Shown here piece after piece: positions 1 to 10,286 of a stretch of DNA of 64,000 nt. The translations under genes and the position numbers were made by a program. The stretch covers positions 124,001 to 188,000 of the forward strand of contig JASKOT010000002.1 of assembly GCA_032158125.1 (NCBI GenBank), given 5' to 3'. Each line of letters opens with the position of its first letter. Positions within the stretch are counted from its first letter, which is position 1. The notes under the pieces are model-generated. The model saw only the letters and a list, made by a program, of their open reading frames with translations. It had not been told where the DNA came from and made no database searches. Source of the DNA: Papiliotrema nemorosa. Its lineage: Eukaryota; Basidiomycota; Tremellomycetes; Tremellales; Rhynchogastremaceae.

Positions 1-550
1 GATTGAGGTTGAGCACGCTCGATACCCTCTGAAGCGGTGACTTCTGCCTTTCGACAAGATTGGAAGTTTCCCATGCAAGTTTTGCAAGTCTTGATGTCGC
101 TAGAAGATCAGCTCTGTTCCGAGCAGATCACATGCAAGGTGGCTGTATGTGGTAGATGGTGGATGTGGTAGTTGGCCGACGTGGCAGATGGTACAAGATA
201 CATGAGGGACAAAGATGGGGAGTGGTGAGTCGAGGTGGAATGTGACTTACCCTGTGCATTCAATAGCGCAACATCCGTTTCCTTTACAGACGGTACATTG
301 TCCGGGATCGGCAGAGCATCCCGAGACTTCAGATTTGGCGCAGTCTACCGAGCTCTCCTGTACAATCAGCACAGTACGATCATTGCCATCGAGTAGAAGG
401 TTGAAGAGTGGCCGGTAAAGTGAGTAGGCTGTATGTGGGTGGATGGCCAGACGGAAGCGGCAGCAAGGGGAGGACGAGGGGTGTGAGAGGGAAGGAGGAG
501 GGACTTACACCGCAGAAAGCGCAGTCTTTGGGGTTTCCAGAGCAAGACAT
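1..550 (-). CDS. Cys-rich metallothionein-like protein (partial)
   Basis: Three exons read on the minus strand: 550-509, 357-251 and 99 to the window edge, with GTAAGT donors and a CTGAT...CAG acceptor keeping frame. The visible ~80 residues hold at least 13 cysteines, many in Cys-x-x-Cys pairs (CAFC, CTVC, CKTC) plus a CC pair, with few aromatic residues. That composition is typical of fungal metallothioneins, which bind copper or zinc in the cytosol; Cryptococcus has larger, repeat-containing copper metallothioneins. The family call rests on composition only, because the sequence does not follow a specific metallothionein repeat I can name. The 3' end lies outside the window. A TATA box sits about 100 bp upstream of the ATG. 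It could instead be another small Cys-rich protein. Confidence 0.6.
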
Positions 551-1033
551 CTTGATCAGACGTTGTCTATTGTAGACGGTAGGAGTGTGATTATTGGGAA
601 TGTAAAGATGAGAAGAGGATGAAGAGTTGGACTAGACACGGTGACTGTATATATAGGTGCTAGTTTGTACGCAGATGGATGGCAAGTGGACCAGGTGGAC
701 CATCGTCATTTAGCGGAAGTAGCCGAACAGCCAATCAGATCACTCGGAATGGTCATCCACCTCACACCTTCACCCATCCCAGTCACCGAACAATCCGAAT
801 GCACCTCCCACAGTGCACGGATGCGACGTTGCACACTGTGTTCAGTCTATAATGTATAATGCATAGGATTATCTCATATCCCTTTGATCGTTCGATGAGG
901 ATGTACGTGTTCAGTACACCCGAAAGACCTCTATTCCCAATGTGCAATATCCCCTCCCCGACGTCTATGTCGTGTACTGGTCGACTCGCTCTCAACTATA
1001 TTTGCCTAGAGAAGACCGAGTCAGATCCGCGAT
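551..1033. other. Intergenic, promoter side of the Cys-rich gene
   Basis: This gap holds the TATA box at 649-656 and a CCAAT sequence near 730, both suitably placed for the minus-strand Cys-rich gene. I saw no clear TTTGCTC copper-response element. The open frames crossing it have no protein-like features. Confidence 0.5.
649..656 (-). promoter_or_regulatory. TATA box of the Cys-rich gene
   Basis: TATATATA lies about 100 bp upstream of the start codon at 550, a normal fungal core-promoter distance. A strong TATA box fits an inducible gene. Confidence 0.5.
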
Positions 1034-3543
1034 TCACCTGCCATCCCCCCTCGCATCCCCACTACTGTTCCCTCCTGATCCTCCACCTGCCCCTCCCCCT
1101 CCACCTAGACTGCCTCGACCCCCTGGTGCTGGAGAGCCCGTCTCTTTCGGACTATCAGGTCTTGAGAAGAAGAAATCAGACACCGAGCCGCTACACTAAT
1201 CAGCCTTCATTCGTCCGAACAGAATGGACTCACCTGAATGTCCTATTCATCCTATTCTTCCCATTATCACTCTCGGCATCCCCAAAGTTGCCATCTTCCC
1301 TGCCCATCTCCAGACTGTGTCCCCGAGGCGTATTCCCACCCGATCCTCCGTCCTCTCCATTATATATACTCGCACTGGCCTTTTTCGCCTTTCTCGCATG
1401 ATGTCTTCTGGCCGTGACAGAGTTGGAGAACAATGGCAAGAGGTACCTCTCGTCTAGAGCGGTAAACCATTGCCCATCCCGGAAGATCATTCCAGGTTGA
1501 GGAGGTGGACCACCTCGCTCCTCGTCTTCGTACCCTGCTGCGGGTAGAGGCTCACCATCATCCGACTCGCTCGAGTTGGTCGAGAAACCACTTCGCGACT
1601 GATGATGCGGCAATGGCGCTCGCTTGGGTCCAGCGCGACGAGGTAGCGAGTTTGGATGAAGGTATGGGCTGTCATTTCCTGAGAGATCGATTTCATGGTC
1701 ATCATCGCCGTATCCCCGACCATTCTGCCCGGCGTAACGTCGAGATCCAGGGCCCATGGCCAGAGCAAGGTTGCCAGGTCGCGAAGTCCATCCTTCCTCG
1801 TCAGAGCTCGCATCTTCGTCCTCGACTCCGACCCGGATTCCGAGAACTTCCAACATTCGAGCCGTGGTACCACCAAAGACGATGACGGTAAGCACGACAA
1901 CCACGAGGATCGTAGTACGCAGGGCATCCGCATTGTCGCCCGTGATGCCCGCGGCCAGGGCGACTCCGACAGCTCCTCGAAGACCAGCCCAGAACAGCAT
2001 CATCTGATACGAATGGGGCAGCTCTTCGTGTCGTTGACCTCGAGTGTGGTAGACCCAGTTGATGAGCTCAGACAGGGGGAAAACGGCGGCGTAACGCGAG
2101 GCCATGACAGCGATCTGTACTCAGCTCAAGAATCAAGACTCAGAAGCGAGACTTACCGCTGAGACCAAGATGAAGAGTGGCTTGAAGACCTGAACATCTT
2201 GTGTGAACAAGTTGAGCCCGAGGTAAATGAAGATGAAATTCTCCGACAATTGCGCCAACACTGCAAACATGTATTTTGTCGTTCTTTGCGTCCGTTTCGA
2301 CATGGTGTGATAAGCGTAGTGTTTGAGAGTGATACCGCAGAACAGCAGTGATACGATACCTGGCATCAGAATCGTTTTCTGAAGGATACACGGAAACTCA
2401 CCGCTCATTCTGATGGCGTTGGAGAAGAAGTAACTAGTGTATGCGCACAAGGCGACCAGGCAACTCTCAATATGCGGGAAAGTCGAAAGGTGTGAATGCT
2501 TCAGGCCGAGTGAACATCCGAGACCAAAAGTGACACCGAGCATCATGGATACCGCAAAGGAGAACAAGAAGATGCCAACTCCATGGAACAATGACGAAAG
2601 GTAGATATCTTCTCCGTGGAACTGGGACAGGGTTCTGGTTGTCAGCTTGTCCGGCGAAGTTAAGAGGATATCACTTACTCGTACATGACGATAGAGACGG
2701 CATCATTCAAGATACTCTCACCGAAAATGACCGAGTAGAGTTTGGGGTCTACCTTGTAGGTATTGAAAATGGCAAGGATGGTGACCGGATCGGTAGCAGA
2801 TAACGTCGATCCAAAGATGAGACATTCGAGGAGGGTGAACTTGAGCCCTTCAAGACCGAGGAACGACCAAATGTAGACTAGCACACTGGAAGATCAGCTG
2901 CGAACGCCGCCGTGAGGGGAGAAATGGCGTACCCAATTCCGACTGCTGAGATGAAGGTCCCGAGAAAGGCAAACGTCAATATGACTGCAAAATTTCGAAA
3001 GAAGTTTTCCTATTTGTGAGCGACACAATTTAACGTTTTGCTGAATACGGGACGCACTTGTTTGAGCTCGTAGCCCGAGTTGAGAATGATGGGGGGTAGT
3101 AGCAAGTTGAAGAAGAGGGTATGTTTAAATGACTAGAACAGGTTAGCACCTCATCGTGTATAATCGGCAGAATCAACTCTTCCCCACGTAGAGGTTGACA
3201 GGTGATCTTGGGCACACATTACGTGTGCTCGAGAAGTACTTTCTACTCACCAGCATTTCTCTGATCAAATGTCCTGGACTCAACCGGATGATCAGACCCA
3301 CTACCATTCCCGCAAAGATGGACACCACCGTCTCGTGTACCGCTCTTATCCTCTTGATTTGGAGATAATACGAAGTGATCAGAGCTCCAATGAGCAACAC
3401 GCAGAGGATACATAGACCCCATCTGTATATCAGCATCATTCTGATCGGCGAACCTCATGGCGTGGGACATACGAAGCGTAAAACTCTTCGTCTTGAGGTG
3501 AGGCAGTCTCACCCGTCGGGGGCATCGTGATCGGTGTCGACAT
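1034..3543 (-). CDS. NHX1: Endosomal/vacuolar Na+(K+)/H+ exchanger, NHX1 type
   Basis: Nine exons: 3543-3473, 3422-3251, 3132-3058, 3009-2933, 2885-2679, 2634-2402, 2359-2157, 2114-1234 and 1160-1034, giving about 681 residues. The protein is a CPA1/NHE-family antiporter with multiple membrane helices. Signature segments are [17 protein letters not shown], the ion-binding helix [43 protein letters not shown] and [13 protein letters not shown]. In fungi this family exchanges luminal protons of late endosomes and vacuoles for cytosolic Na+ or K+. After the last helices comes a long acidic, Ser/Gly-rich cytosolic tail. The last intron is less certain: without it the protein ends at 1230 after Thr-Phe-Arg. 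With it the tail gains a Gly-rich end, preceded by a good pyrimidine tract. The start has no competing upstream ATG. Confidence 0.9.
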
Positions 3544-4031
3544 GGTGTCTTGTGTGATGAGAGGTGAAGAAGGGGTCGATGGGAAAGGGCAATGATGTCA
3601 AGGTCTACCGGACTGGCCGGGTTGTCGTGCTGGAAGAGGTCTCTTCGAGCTCCAAGTGGGACTGAGAGTCGAGTTATCGGTACAAATAAGTCCAGGGGCC
3701 TCTTGTGGGCCCTCTGTCGAAGAATAGCTGCTCTATGTCGATGCAGTCGTCGTCGATGAGAGTGTGAGGTTGGAAATATGTGAGATTGGGGAAAGAGGAC
3801 CGAAAGGGCTATGCGGCTGATTATCTCGTCGCGTGGTGGACGCCACCTTTTTCCCTGTAGGCCGAAAACGTGACTATCGCGAGTCTTCACCTGTTAGAGA
3901 GATCTGCAGTAGTGCATGATATGTTGAGCACGCAGAAGGGAATTAGAAGGGCGATTCACGGCTACATCTGAGCAGTACAACTATATCACAAGCATCCGAA
4001 AAATATACAGATTCCCGCCCCGTCTCGTGGC
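3544..4031. other. Intergenic between NHX1 and the ING gene
   Basis: This is the 5' flank of the minus-strand NHX1 gene and the 3' flank of the minus-strand ING gene. The 215-residue open frame crossing it shows no family features and overlaps NHX1 exons antiparallel or out of frame. No RNA gene or repeat was seen. Confidence 0.5.
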
Positions 4032-5227
4032 CTACTTCTTCCTTCCCCGTCCTGATCGTTTATCGCCTGCCCTTTGACCGCTACTCGAAGACAGACCCAG
4101 CTTCTGCACACAACTAGGACAGTACCAAGTATCAGGGGCTTCTCCGACAATAGAGACGCATTTGACGTGGAACTGCGCATTGTCAGCGATATCCGGACTA
4201 CGACCGTAATACCAAGCTTACCCATTCAAATTCGCAATTGTTATTGTCGCAGCCTATCATCTCGCCATAACTCGGTTGTTGACAATAGCAATACAATGAC
4301 TGATCAACCTCTCCATCCGCATCACCCGTTTCAAATTCTCCCTCTGCATCGACATCCATATCTTCAGAGAGGGTCGAAGTGGAAACGTGTCGATTATGTC
4401 GAGACGAGCCTCTGGCCGAGAGTGATGGTCGAGGAGCCGGGGGTGGTGGCATAGACGTCGCGGAAGGATGATTGACACTGGGTGAGCCACCCGGAACAGG
4501 TATAGCAATAGCGTTCGGTTTCCTCTCTGATCATCAGCACAACGCACATGCTGCGAAACGCACTCTTTAATGGTCGATCAGAACCTGAACCAAGTCCACC
4601 AGAGGGTAACAACACTTCTCCTCCGCCCAGCTCCCCAAAAGCAGGTTTACCCTCTTTACTCTCAATCTCTTCCAGATCCATCCCTCCGACCTTTTTCCAT
4701 TCCGCCTTGCCTCTCTCTCTTGCTCTGGAAACAATCTGTTCTAGTCGAGTAGCCAACCTGATCTTCTCCGCTTGAAGCTGTTCCACCTTGAGCCATTCTC
4801 CTTGAATCTTTTGCATTGCTTGTTGATCCTTTTGCGATAGGTGCCCAGTAGGTAATGGCTGACCAGAGGGGATGGGAAGGGTGAGCCCAGTCGTCGGAGT
4901 GGTCGCCCCGGAAGAACTTGACGAATTGAGGTTTTTAACATTCTTGGTCAGTCCATAATGACGATGATTGATCCTTGTGCGCAGGTCTACAGGAATCAGC
5001 ATACAGTACAGTTGGTGGGAGATGGTACTTGCTGATCATCTTGGCTTCCTTCTCGGCGATCTCTTGAAGCAGGAAAGTGACCTCTCCCGGGAGGTTGTCC
5101 AAACCTAAACGAGTTAGTGAGCCACAGTGAACCTTTGATACGCACTTGCGACAAATTCGAAAGCTGCATGAGCGGCTTCTTCAGGCTGAAAGTGCGGATG
5201 CACGTTTGTGAATACGTTGCTGGCCAT
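4032..5227 (-). CDS. ING-family PHD-finger protein (Yng2/Pho23-like)
   Basis: Five exons: 5227-5146, 5104-5029, 4973-4564, 4526-4222 and 4172-4032, giving about 337 residues. The N-terminus has the ING helical region ([20 protein letters not shown], then [12 protein letters not shown]). A Ser/Pro-rich linker follows, then a second coiled segment, and a C-terminal Cys4-His-Cys3 PHD finger running from [14 protein letters not shown] through EFEWFHVKCV to WYCPSC. The tail is basic (SGRGRKK). ING proteins read H3K4me3 and are subunits of NuA4 acetyltransferase or Rpd3 deacetylase complexes; which one applies here cannot be told from sequence alone. The acceptor of exon 3 was chosen because ACAAG|GATC keeps frame and restores the SKIN..H motif. 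The gene is divergent from the DUF423 gene, 163 bp apart, so they probably share a promoter region. Confidence 0.9.
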
Positions 5228-5390
5228 GTTGATGGGATGAGTAACGCCAGGATTGGTTGCTTTCAGACGAGATTCGACACTTCGGGTGGCAAAAAATCTC
5301 TGATCTCTCGCAACCAACGGGTGGAGGACGTCCAACCACCAACGTTTACCAGTACTCATTCCATTTCACCCAAGAAAGTCACGCGCAACA

Positions 5391-5859
5391 ATGGTCGTCG
5401 GTCTCGTGTGGAAAACAGGGGCACTGCTCAGTATGTCACAGCCCCGTGAACCCTTCTGATACCCAGCCGCAACGGGAATGAGCGCGGGCGCATTCGGCGC
5501 ACACAGTCTTCGTGCTCGTTTCCCCAATATGCCCGAGAAGCTACACAACAACTGGGGTACAGCATCATCTTACCTCATCTACAACGGTCTGGCTCTCCTC
5601 GCTATCTCCTTGCACCCTACTATGAGCTCGTCAGCCAAGAAATACAGGTATGCACCGGTGATGATCGCTTCTGGTGCTGCGATCTTTTCCGGGACGATAT
5701 TTGGCTTGGTTCTCTTGCGAGAGGGTGGAGTGAGGAAGATTCTTGGTCCGTTGACACCGGTCGGAGGGATGTTGATGATTGGGGGGTGAGTGAAAATTCT
5801 CGACATGATGTCGAGGAGAGTTAGTCTGACGGAACAGGTACATTCTGCTGGCACTATGA
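5391..5859 (+). CDS. DUF423 (TMEM256/YgdD-like) small membrane protein
   Basis: Three exons: 5391-5430, 5467-5785 and 5838-5859, giving 126 residues. The family signature GAFGAHSLRARFP follows a hydrophobic N-terminus. Three more hydrophobic segments follow, including the conserved IFSGTIFGLVLL and LGPLTPVGGMLMIGGYILLAL. The length matches the family, which is found from bacteria to humans and whose function is unknown. The last exon codes only seven residues and a stop but completes the final helix. The start codon immediately follows a short 5' leader that faces the ING gene. Confidence 0.88.
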
Positions 5860-5984
5860 TACAGGTAGAGCTAGAATCGACGTTATATACAACCATGAAC
5901 CACTCTTTGCGTAAAGTCGTGGAGGCCCCGAATCATCTCGCAGAACACAAATCCGGCGACTGCAGGGGGAATCTCGGAAGCCAA

Positions 5985-6838
5985 CTAAGCCACAACGGCA
6001 GACTCCTCCAAGACGTTGACCAGATCGACATCCTCGATCAACTCCAACTCATTCTCGTCCTTCTCGCCCTTCCATCCAATACCCCAAGCCTCGGCAAGCT
6101 TGCCCAGTTGACTCTCACTGATTCCTTCTGGGTGATTGGCGAACCATTCTCCCAGAGTGCGAATGAACATCTTGGCCTTGTCAATCTCACACCATACCAT
6201 GATCTCCGCCTCGCCTGCTACTTCCTTTGAGACGTCTCCCAAATGCAGAGAGCTCGGGAACATGGATGGATGAGTAAGCAAATGTGTGAGGAGGTAGTAT
6301 GCGCAGTCTGTGTCACTCGACATGAGGCTGTGAATGGCCATTGTCACTGGACCGGGACGGGGAAGAGAGGTCGTTGGGGTGGATGGCGAGGTGTTGAGTG
6401 ATGACCCAGAGGATGACGAGAAGGTTCGATGGTGAGTTGGTTTGGTAACGGTGGCTCTGGGGAAGAGGATGAGGGATCGAGTAGCGATAATGTTGAGGTA
6501 GTCCATGACAGCCACCTGTTTTAGTGAGCAGTGGCAAAGGCGAGGAAGTGAGGGAGGACGCACTTGTGCGAGGTATATGTATCTCGCAGTCAAAGAAGAC
6601 CCGGAGGATAAGGTGGCCAATGGTGTGGTGAGCGCGGCGATTAGGCTGGACTAAGCACGGACGATATCTTCGACCGTCAAGAACCGGTCAGACCGAGATG
6701 AGAGAGTGCGACGGGGGATGGAGCCAGATGGAAGGCAAGAATCAACGTCAAAGACTTACCCTTTGTGGGTGGGACAGTCTGTGGGGTCGAGGCGAAGCAA
6801 GCAGCTGGTGGCGTAAACGTGCGTGAGGTGTGTGTGTT
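5985..6838 (-). CDS. Hypothetical protein, 5' end unresolved
   Basis: I do not recognise this protein. The secure 3' exon is 6515-5985, joined in frame to 6645-6564 by a GTGCGT...AAACAG intron and probably to 6838-6760 by a GTAAGT intron. These three pieces keep one frame of about 230 residues. The N-terminal part reads LLRLDPTDCPTHKGLIAA. A Ser/Thr-rich linker follows, then a mixed helical region (MVWCEIDKAKMFIRTLGEW) and an acidic end (DENELELIEDVDLVNVLEE). No in-frame ATG lies in the two upstream pieces, so at least one more 5' exon must exist above 6838. The only internal ATG that could start it is at 6506, which would discard clearly open upstream sequence. No domain is identified. Confidence 0.5.
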
Positions 6839-7570
6839 CTGATTGTAAGAAGGGGGTGAAGGTGTTTAGCAATAGTGACAAAGGGTTGTCTTGTATGTAG
6901 CGAGGTAGTGTCGAGCGTCGCTGGATGGAAGGTCACACGACCAGTCAAAGGATGGGGGACGAGGTGTGGTGATGTTTGATCGTCGCTTTGACCCGAGGAG
7001 TGATGGGCGATGACTGATCACCGGGGTTGGTGACAATACCGAAGTGCAAGTACCCTACACAAGTGAGAATGTCAATGAGGATATGGATGAGGGTTGTTAG
7101 AAATGGTAGCAATGGCAAGGTGGGTGGGTGAGGGCTGAGTGCGGTTTAGGGCGATCTGTTTATCTTGTGTCGATCTCATCGTTGTCGTCGTCGTCGTCTA
7201 GTGCATCATCCCCAACGCCCGCGCCTGCCGATAAGGACATGTAGGATATTCTTTCCCACGTTATCGCAAGACATTTCCACTGCTCCAACGACTTGTGGGC
7301 CACACTTGCTACATCAGTCATTGTCCCTGGTACGAGTATCGGGCAGCAATTCGAGCATGCAGAGGGGATGGGTATGGGTTACATGGGGATGCAACAGGGC
7401 CAAGGAGATTGGCTGTGGGTGAGGTGAGGGGATGTGCCACACTCGACAAAACGCCGCCACTCGCTGCACCACCTACCGCCCAGATCGATCGCGGCCAATC
7501 CGCTCAAGTCCATTTGGTTGGACATCGAAGGGGTATTCTTCACCCATTTACCACTCGTCTCTTCAACATC
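6839..7570. other. Intergenic/5' regions between two divergent genes
   Basis: This stretch should contain the missing first exon(s) of the minus-strand gene at 5985-6838 and the promoter and leader of the complex I gene. Several short stretches look open on the minus strand, but none connects through a convincing donor. An ATG-led minus frame from 7179 lacks any GT donor. I make no gene call here. Confidence 0.4.
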
Positions 7571-9305
7571 ATGTTGCCCAAACCATCTACATCGACAATG
7601 TCGAGGGCGGCCAAAACAGTAGCTGCTCAAGCTACGTCCCGAACTGCCATCCCTTCATATACCGCTTCTTCCTCCCGACTCTCCATCCCTTCTCGTTCAT
7701 TAGCCACAGTCTCCGACGCACCTGTTCGACACTATGGTGGATTGAAGGACCAGGACAGGATCTTCACCAACTTGTACTGTCGACATGATCATGGGATCAA
7801 AGGCGCGATGGCGCGAGGTGACTGGCACAGGACGAAGGATATCTTGTTAAAGGGAGATAGCTGGTTGATTCAGACCATGAAGGATTCAGGATTGAGAGGT
7901 CGAGGTGGAGCTGGTTTCCCTAGTGGTCTCAAGTGGTCTTTCAGTGAGCTACAGCTCATCGCAATCATAAAGCATGACTGATTTCTCAGTGAACAAGCCA
8001 GGATGGGAGAAGGACCCAAGACCGAGATATCTCGTTGTCAATGCCGATGAGGGAGAACCCGGAACGTGTAAAGATCGAGAGATCATGCGAGGTGACCCAC
8101 ACAAGCTTGTCGAGGGATGTCTTGTTGCTGGACGAGCCATGAACGCTACTGCTGGTGCGTCCATCAGCCACTTTATTGGTTGTCCAACTGATCTCTAGCC
8201 TACATCTACATCCGAGGAGAGTTCTACCAAGAAGCTTCTCACGTTCAACAGGCCATCGACGAGGCGTACAAAGCTGGATTCATCGGTAAAGACGCTTGTG
8301 GATCAGGATACTCTTTCGACGTCTACCTTCATCGGGGCGCCGGTGCCTACATCTGTGGAGAGGAGACCGCTCTGATTGAATCGATCGAGGGTAAACAGGG
8401 TAAACCTAGACTCAAGCCCCCATTCCCTGCGGATGTTGGATTGTTCGGTTGCCCGTCGACCGTTGCCAACGTTGAGACTGTTGCCGTCTCGCCGACAATC
8501 GCTCGACGAGGTGGATCTTGGTTCGCTTCATTCGGACGAGAGAGGAATTCAGGAACAAAGGTGTTCTGCGTGTCTGGTCACGTCAACAACCCTTGTGTAG
8601 TTGAGGAGGAGATGAGTATACCACTGCAGGAGTTGCTGGAGAAGCATTGTGGAGGTATCCGAGGTGGATGGCAAAACTTGAAAGGTGTCATTCCCGGAGG
8701 ATGCTCGGTTCCCGTCATCACGAGGGAGGTCTCTGAGAAGGCTTTGTGAGTCGACGCGTGATGCGTAGTTCGTTAGTCGCTAAATTACTAGGATGGACTA
8801 CGACTCGTTGAAGGACAATGGAACATCGCTCGGTACAGGGGCTGTCATCGTCATGGACAACACCACCGACATGATCGCCGCCATTGCCCGATTCTCCAAA
8901 TTCTACAAGCACGAGTCTTGTGGTCAGTGTACCCCTTGCCGAGAGGGTACAACCTGGATGATGAACATGATGGACCGGATGGTGGAGGGTCGAGCGCAAG
9001 AGCGAGAGATTGACATGCTCCTTGAGCTCACGTACGTTTTCGCATGTGTCATCGCTCGCCCACGCTAATCCTGCAGTAAACAAGTAGAGGGTCACACCAT
9101 TTGTGCTTTGGGAGACGCCGCCGCATGGCCTATTCAGGGTTTGATGAAGAACTTTAGGCCAGAGGTCGAGGCACGACTCGCCCAGTTCCACGCCAAGAAC
9201 GGTGGAGTGATGTTTGGTGGACAACTCATTTCCGAGGCCGACAGGCGGTTTGCTATTCCCGACAACCTTGGTGGTCAGGTCCAGAGGGCAATCTCGGCTG
9301 CATGA
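7571..9305 (+). CDS. NDUFV1: NADH dehydrogenase (complex I) 51-kDa flavoprotein, NDUFV1
   Basis: Five exons: 7571-7943, 7990-8154, 8199-8745, 8792-9031 and 9077-9305, giving 517 residues. It is the NADH-, FMN- and 4Fe-4S (N3)-binding subunit of mitochondrial complex I. A Ser/Arg/Ala-rich presequence (about 45 residues) precedes the mature protein. Seen motifs are the NADH site [16 protein letters not shown], the FMN region [38 protein letters not shown], and the N3 cluster ligands in [12 protein letters not shown] plus the distal Cys of [13 protein letters not shown]. The length is normal for the family and no motif is missing. Every intron has a canonical boundary and preserves phase. Confidence 0.97.
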
Positions 9306-9441
9306 GTGCGATACGACGGGGTAGAGGGGCGAGCGGCGTTTGTAACGTAGGTTTCGGTTGACGGTGTTTACGGCCTGACAATATATCCATATGCATTCTG
9401 ATATAACACATCAAGCCTTGAGTCCCCGGGCATATACTTAT

Positions 9442-9973
9442 TTACATGATCACACAGGCTGCTTCCGGAGGAGGGCCACTGAGCTTGACAGTCTTGATGG
9501 GCTGGACTGAGACCATTCGCGCATGGATAGGCACCAAGACACCATCTGGAAACTGACATTTTCAACACTTCTCTCAAGTTCATCAGTCTGCAAAATCCGC
9601 TCACCATCGTTCCTGGAGGAAAGTACATTCCATATTGCAGTACCTGTCCGTAAGTCCCTCTCTGTGGAAGACGTGGCAATGTTCACGCTGTGATTAGGTA
9701 TTGCACAGCCTAGCGGAAACATCGATCCGGCAGGGATGATGAACCCGTCGTTGGCTTTGCCCTCTTTCGTCACATTGTCAATCATCATACTATCTCCCTA
9801 ACTCCATCAGCCAGACATTAAAATCACACCTCGATGCACAAACTCGCCCATTCAGGTTTCGGCCAGACGGTCTCGGTATCGCTTGGGGCGGCGCCGAGAC
9901 CTTTTTTCGCGGCGGCTTTGGTCTTGAGGATAGCCACCTCTGAGGCCATGTTCGTCGCTGGTCTTGCTGACAT
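9442..9973 (-). CDS. Small unknown protein, paralogue of the gene at 15763-16373
   Basis: Four exons: 9973-9840, 9789-9687, 9643-9605 and 9552-9442, giving 128 residues. I do not recognise a named family. After an Ala/Lys-rich N-terminus comes a compact conserved block: TKEGKANDGFIIPAGS, then PLGCAIPNHSVLQYG, YFPPGTMFPDGV and LVPIHARMV. The same block recurs in the gene at 15763-16373. The middle introns were placed by aligning the two proteins; each has GT/AG ends and correct phase. The 9686-9644 intron is 43 nt. Many Gly/Pro turns and alternating hydrophobic residues suggest a small beta-rich fold. There is no signal peptide or membrane segment. Confidence 0.7.
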
Positions 9974-10286
9974 GGTGGATGTGTGGACAGATTATCACCT
10001 ACGCAGGCAGTGTTGCATACCGCTGATGTGTATTTGAGCTCTCCCCCAAGCTCACGCGACGGGGCGTTAGGTCAGTGACGATAGGGCGGCTTGACTGCAT
10101 CGATCGTCAGATCCCTCCTTTACCCCTCCGCTCCTCAAGATCGGCGAACGGGGAAAGGATAGTCCTCAACATGTCGCTGTCACGAGTGAGCCTATACATC
10201 TCACAGCCTAAGCAAACACGACCTTCAAAGAGTTGATCAAGCACTATCCATCTACAAGCGATATCACGTCAAACTCAGCTTCCACC
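9974..10286. other. Divergent intergenic region
   Basis: This is the shared 5' flank of the minus-strand small gene and the plus-strand membrane protein gene. No ATG in frame with the downstream coding region lies between 10233 and 10287. No other structure was seen. Confidence 0.4.

Noticed and set aside
859..1401. 180-residue plus-strand frame over the NHX1 3' end
   Set aside because: It has no family features, lies antiparallel to the NHX1 tail, and its composition mirrors that tail.
5114..5359. Upstream ATG at 5359 as the start of the ING protein
   Set aside because: The ATG at 5227 gives the conserved ING N-terminus directly. The longer start would sit 31 bp from the divergent DUF423 start and adds unconserved residues.
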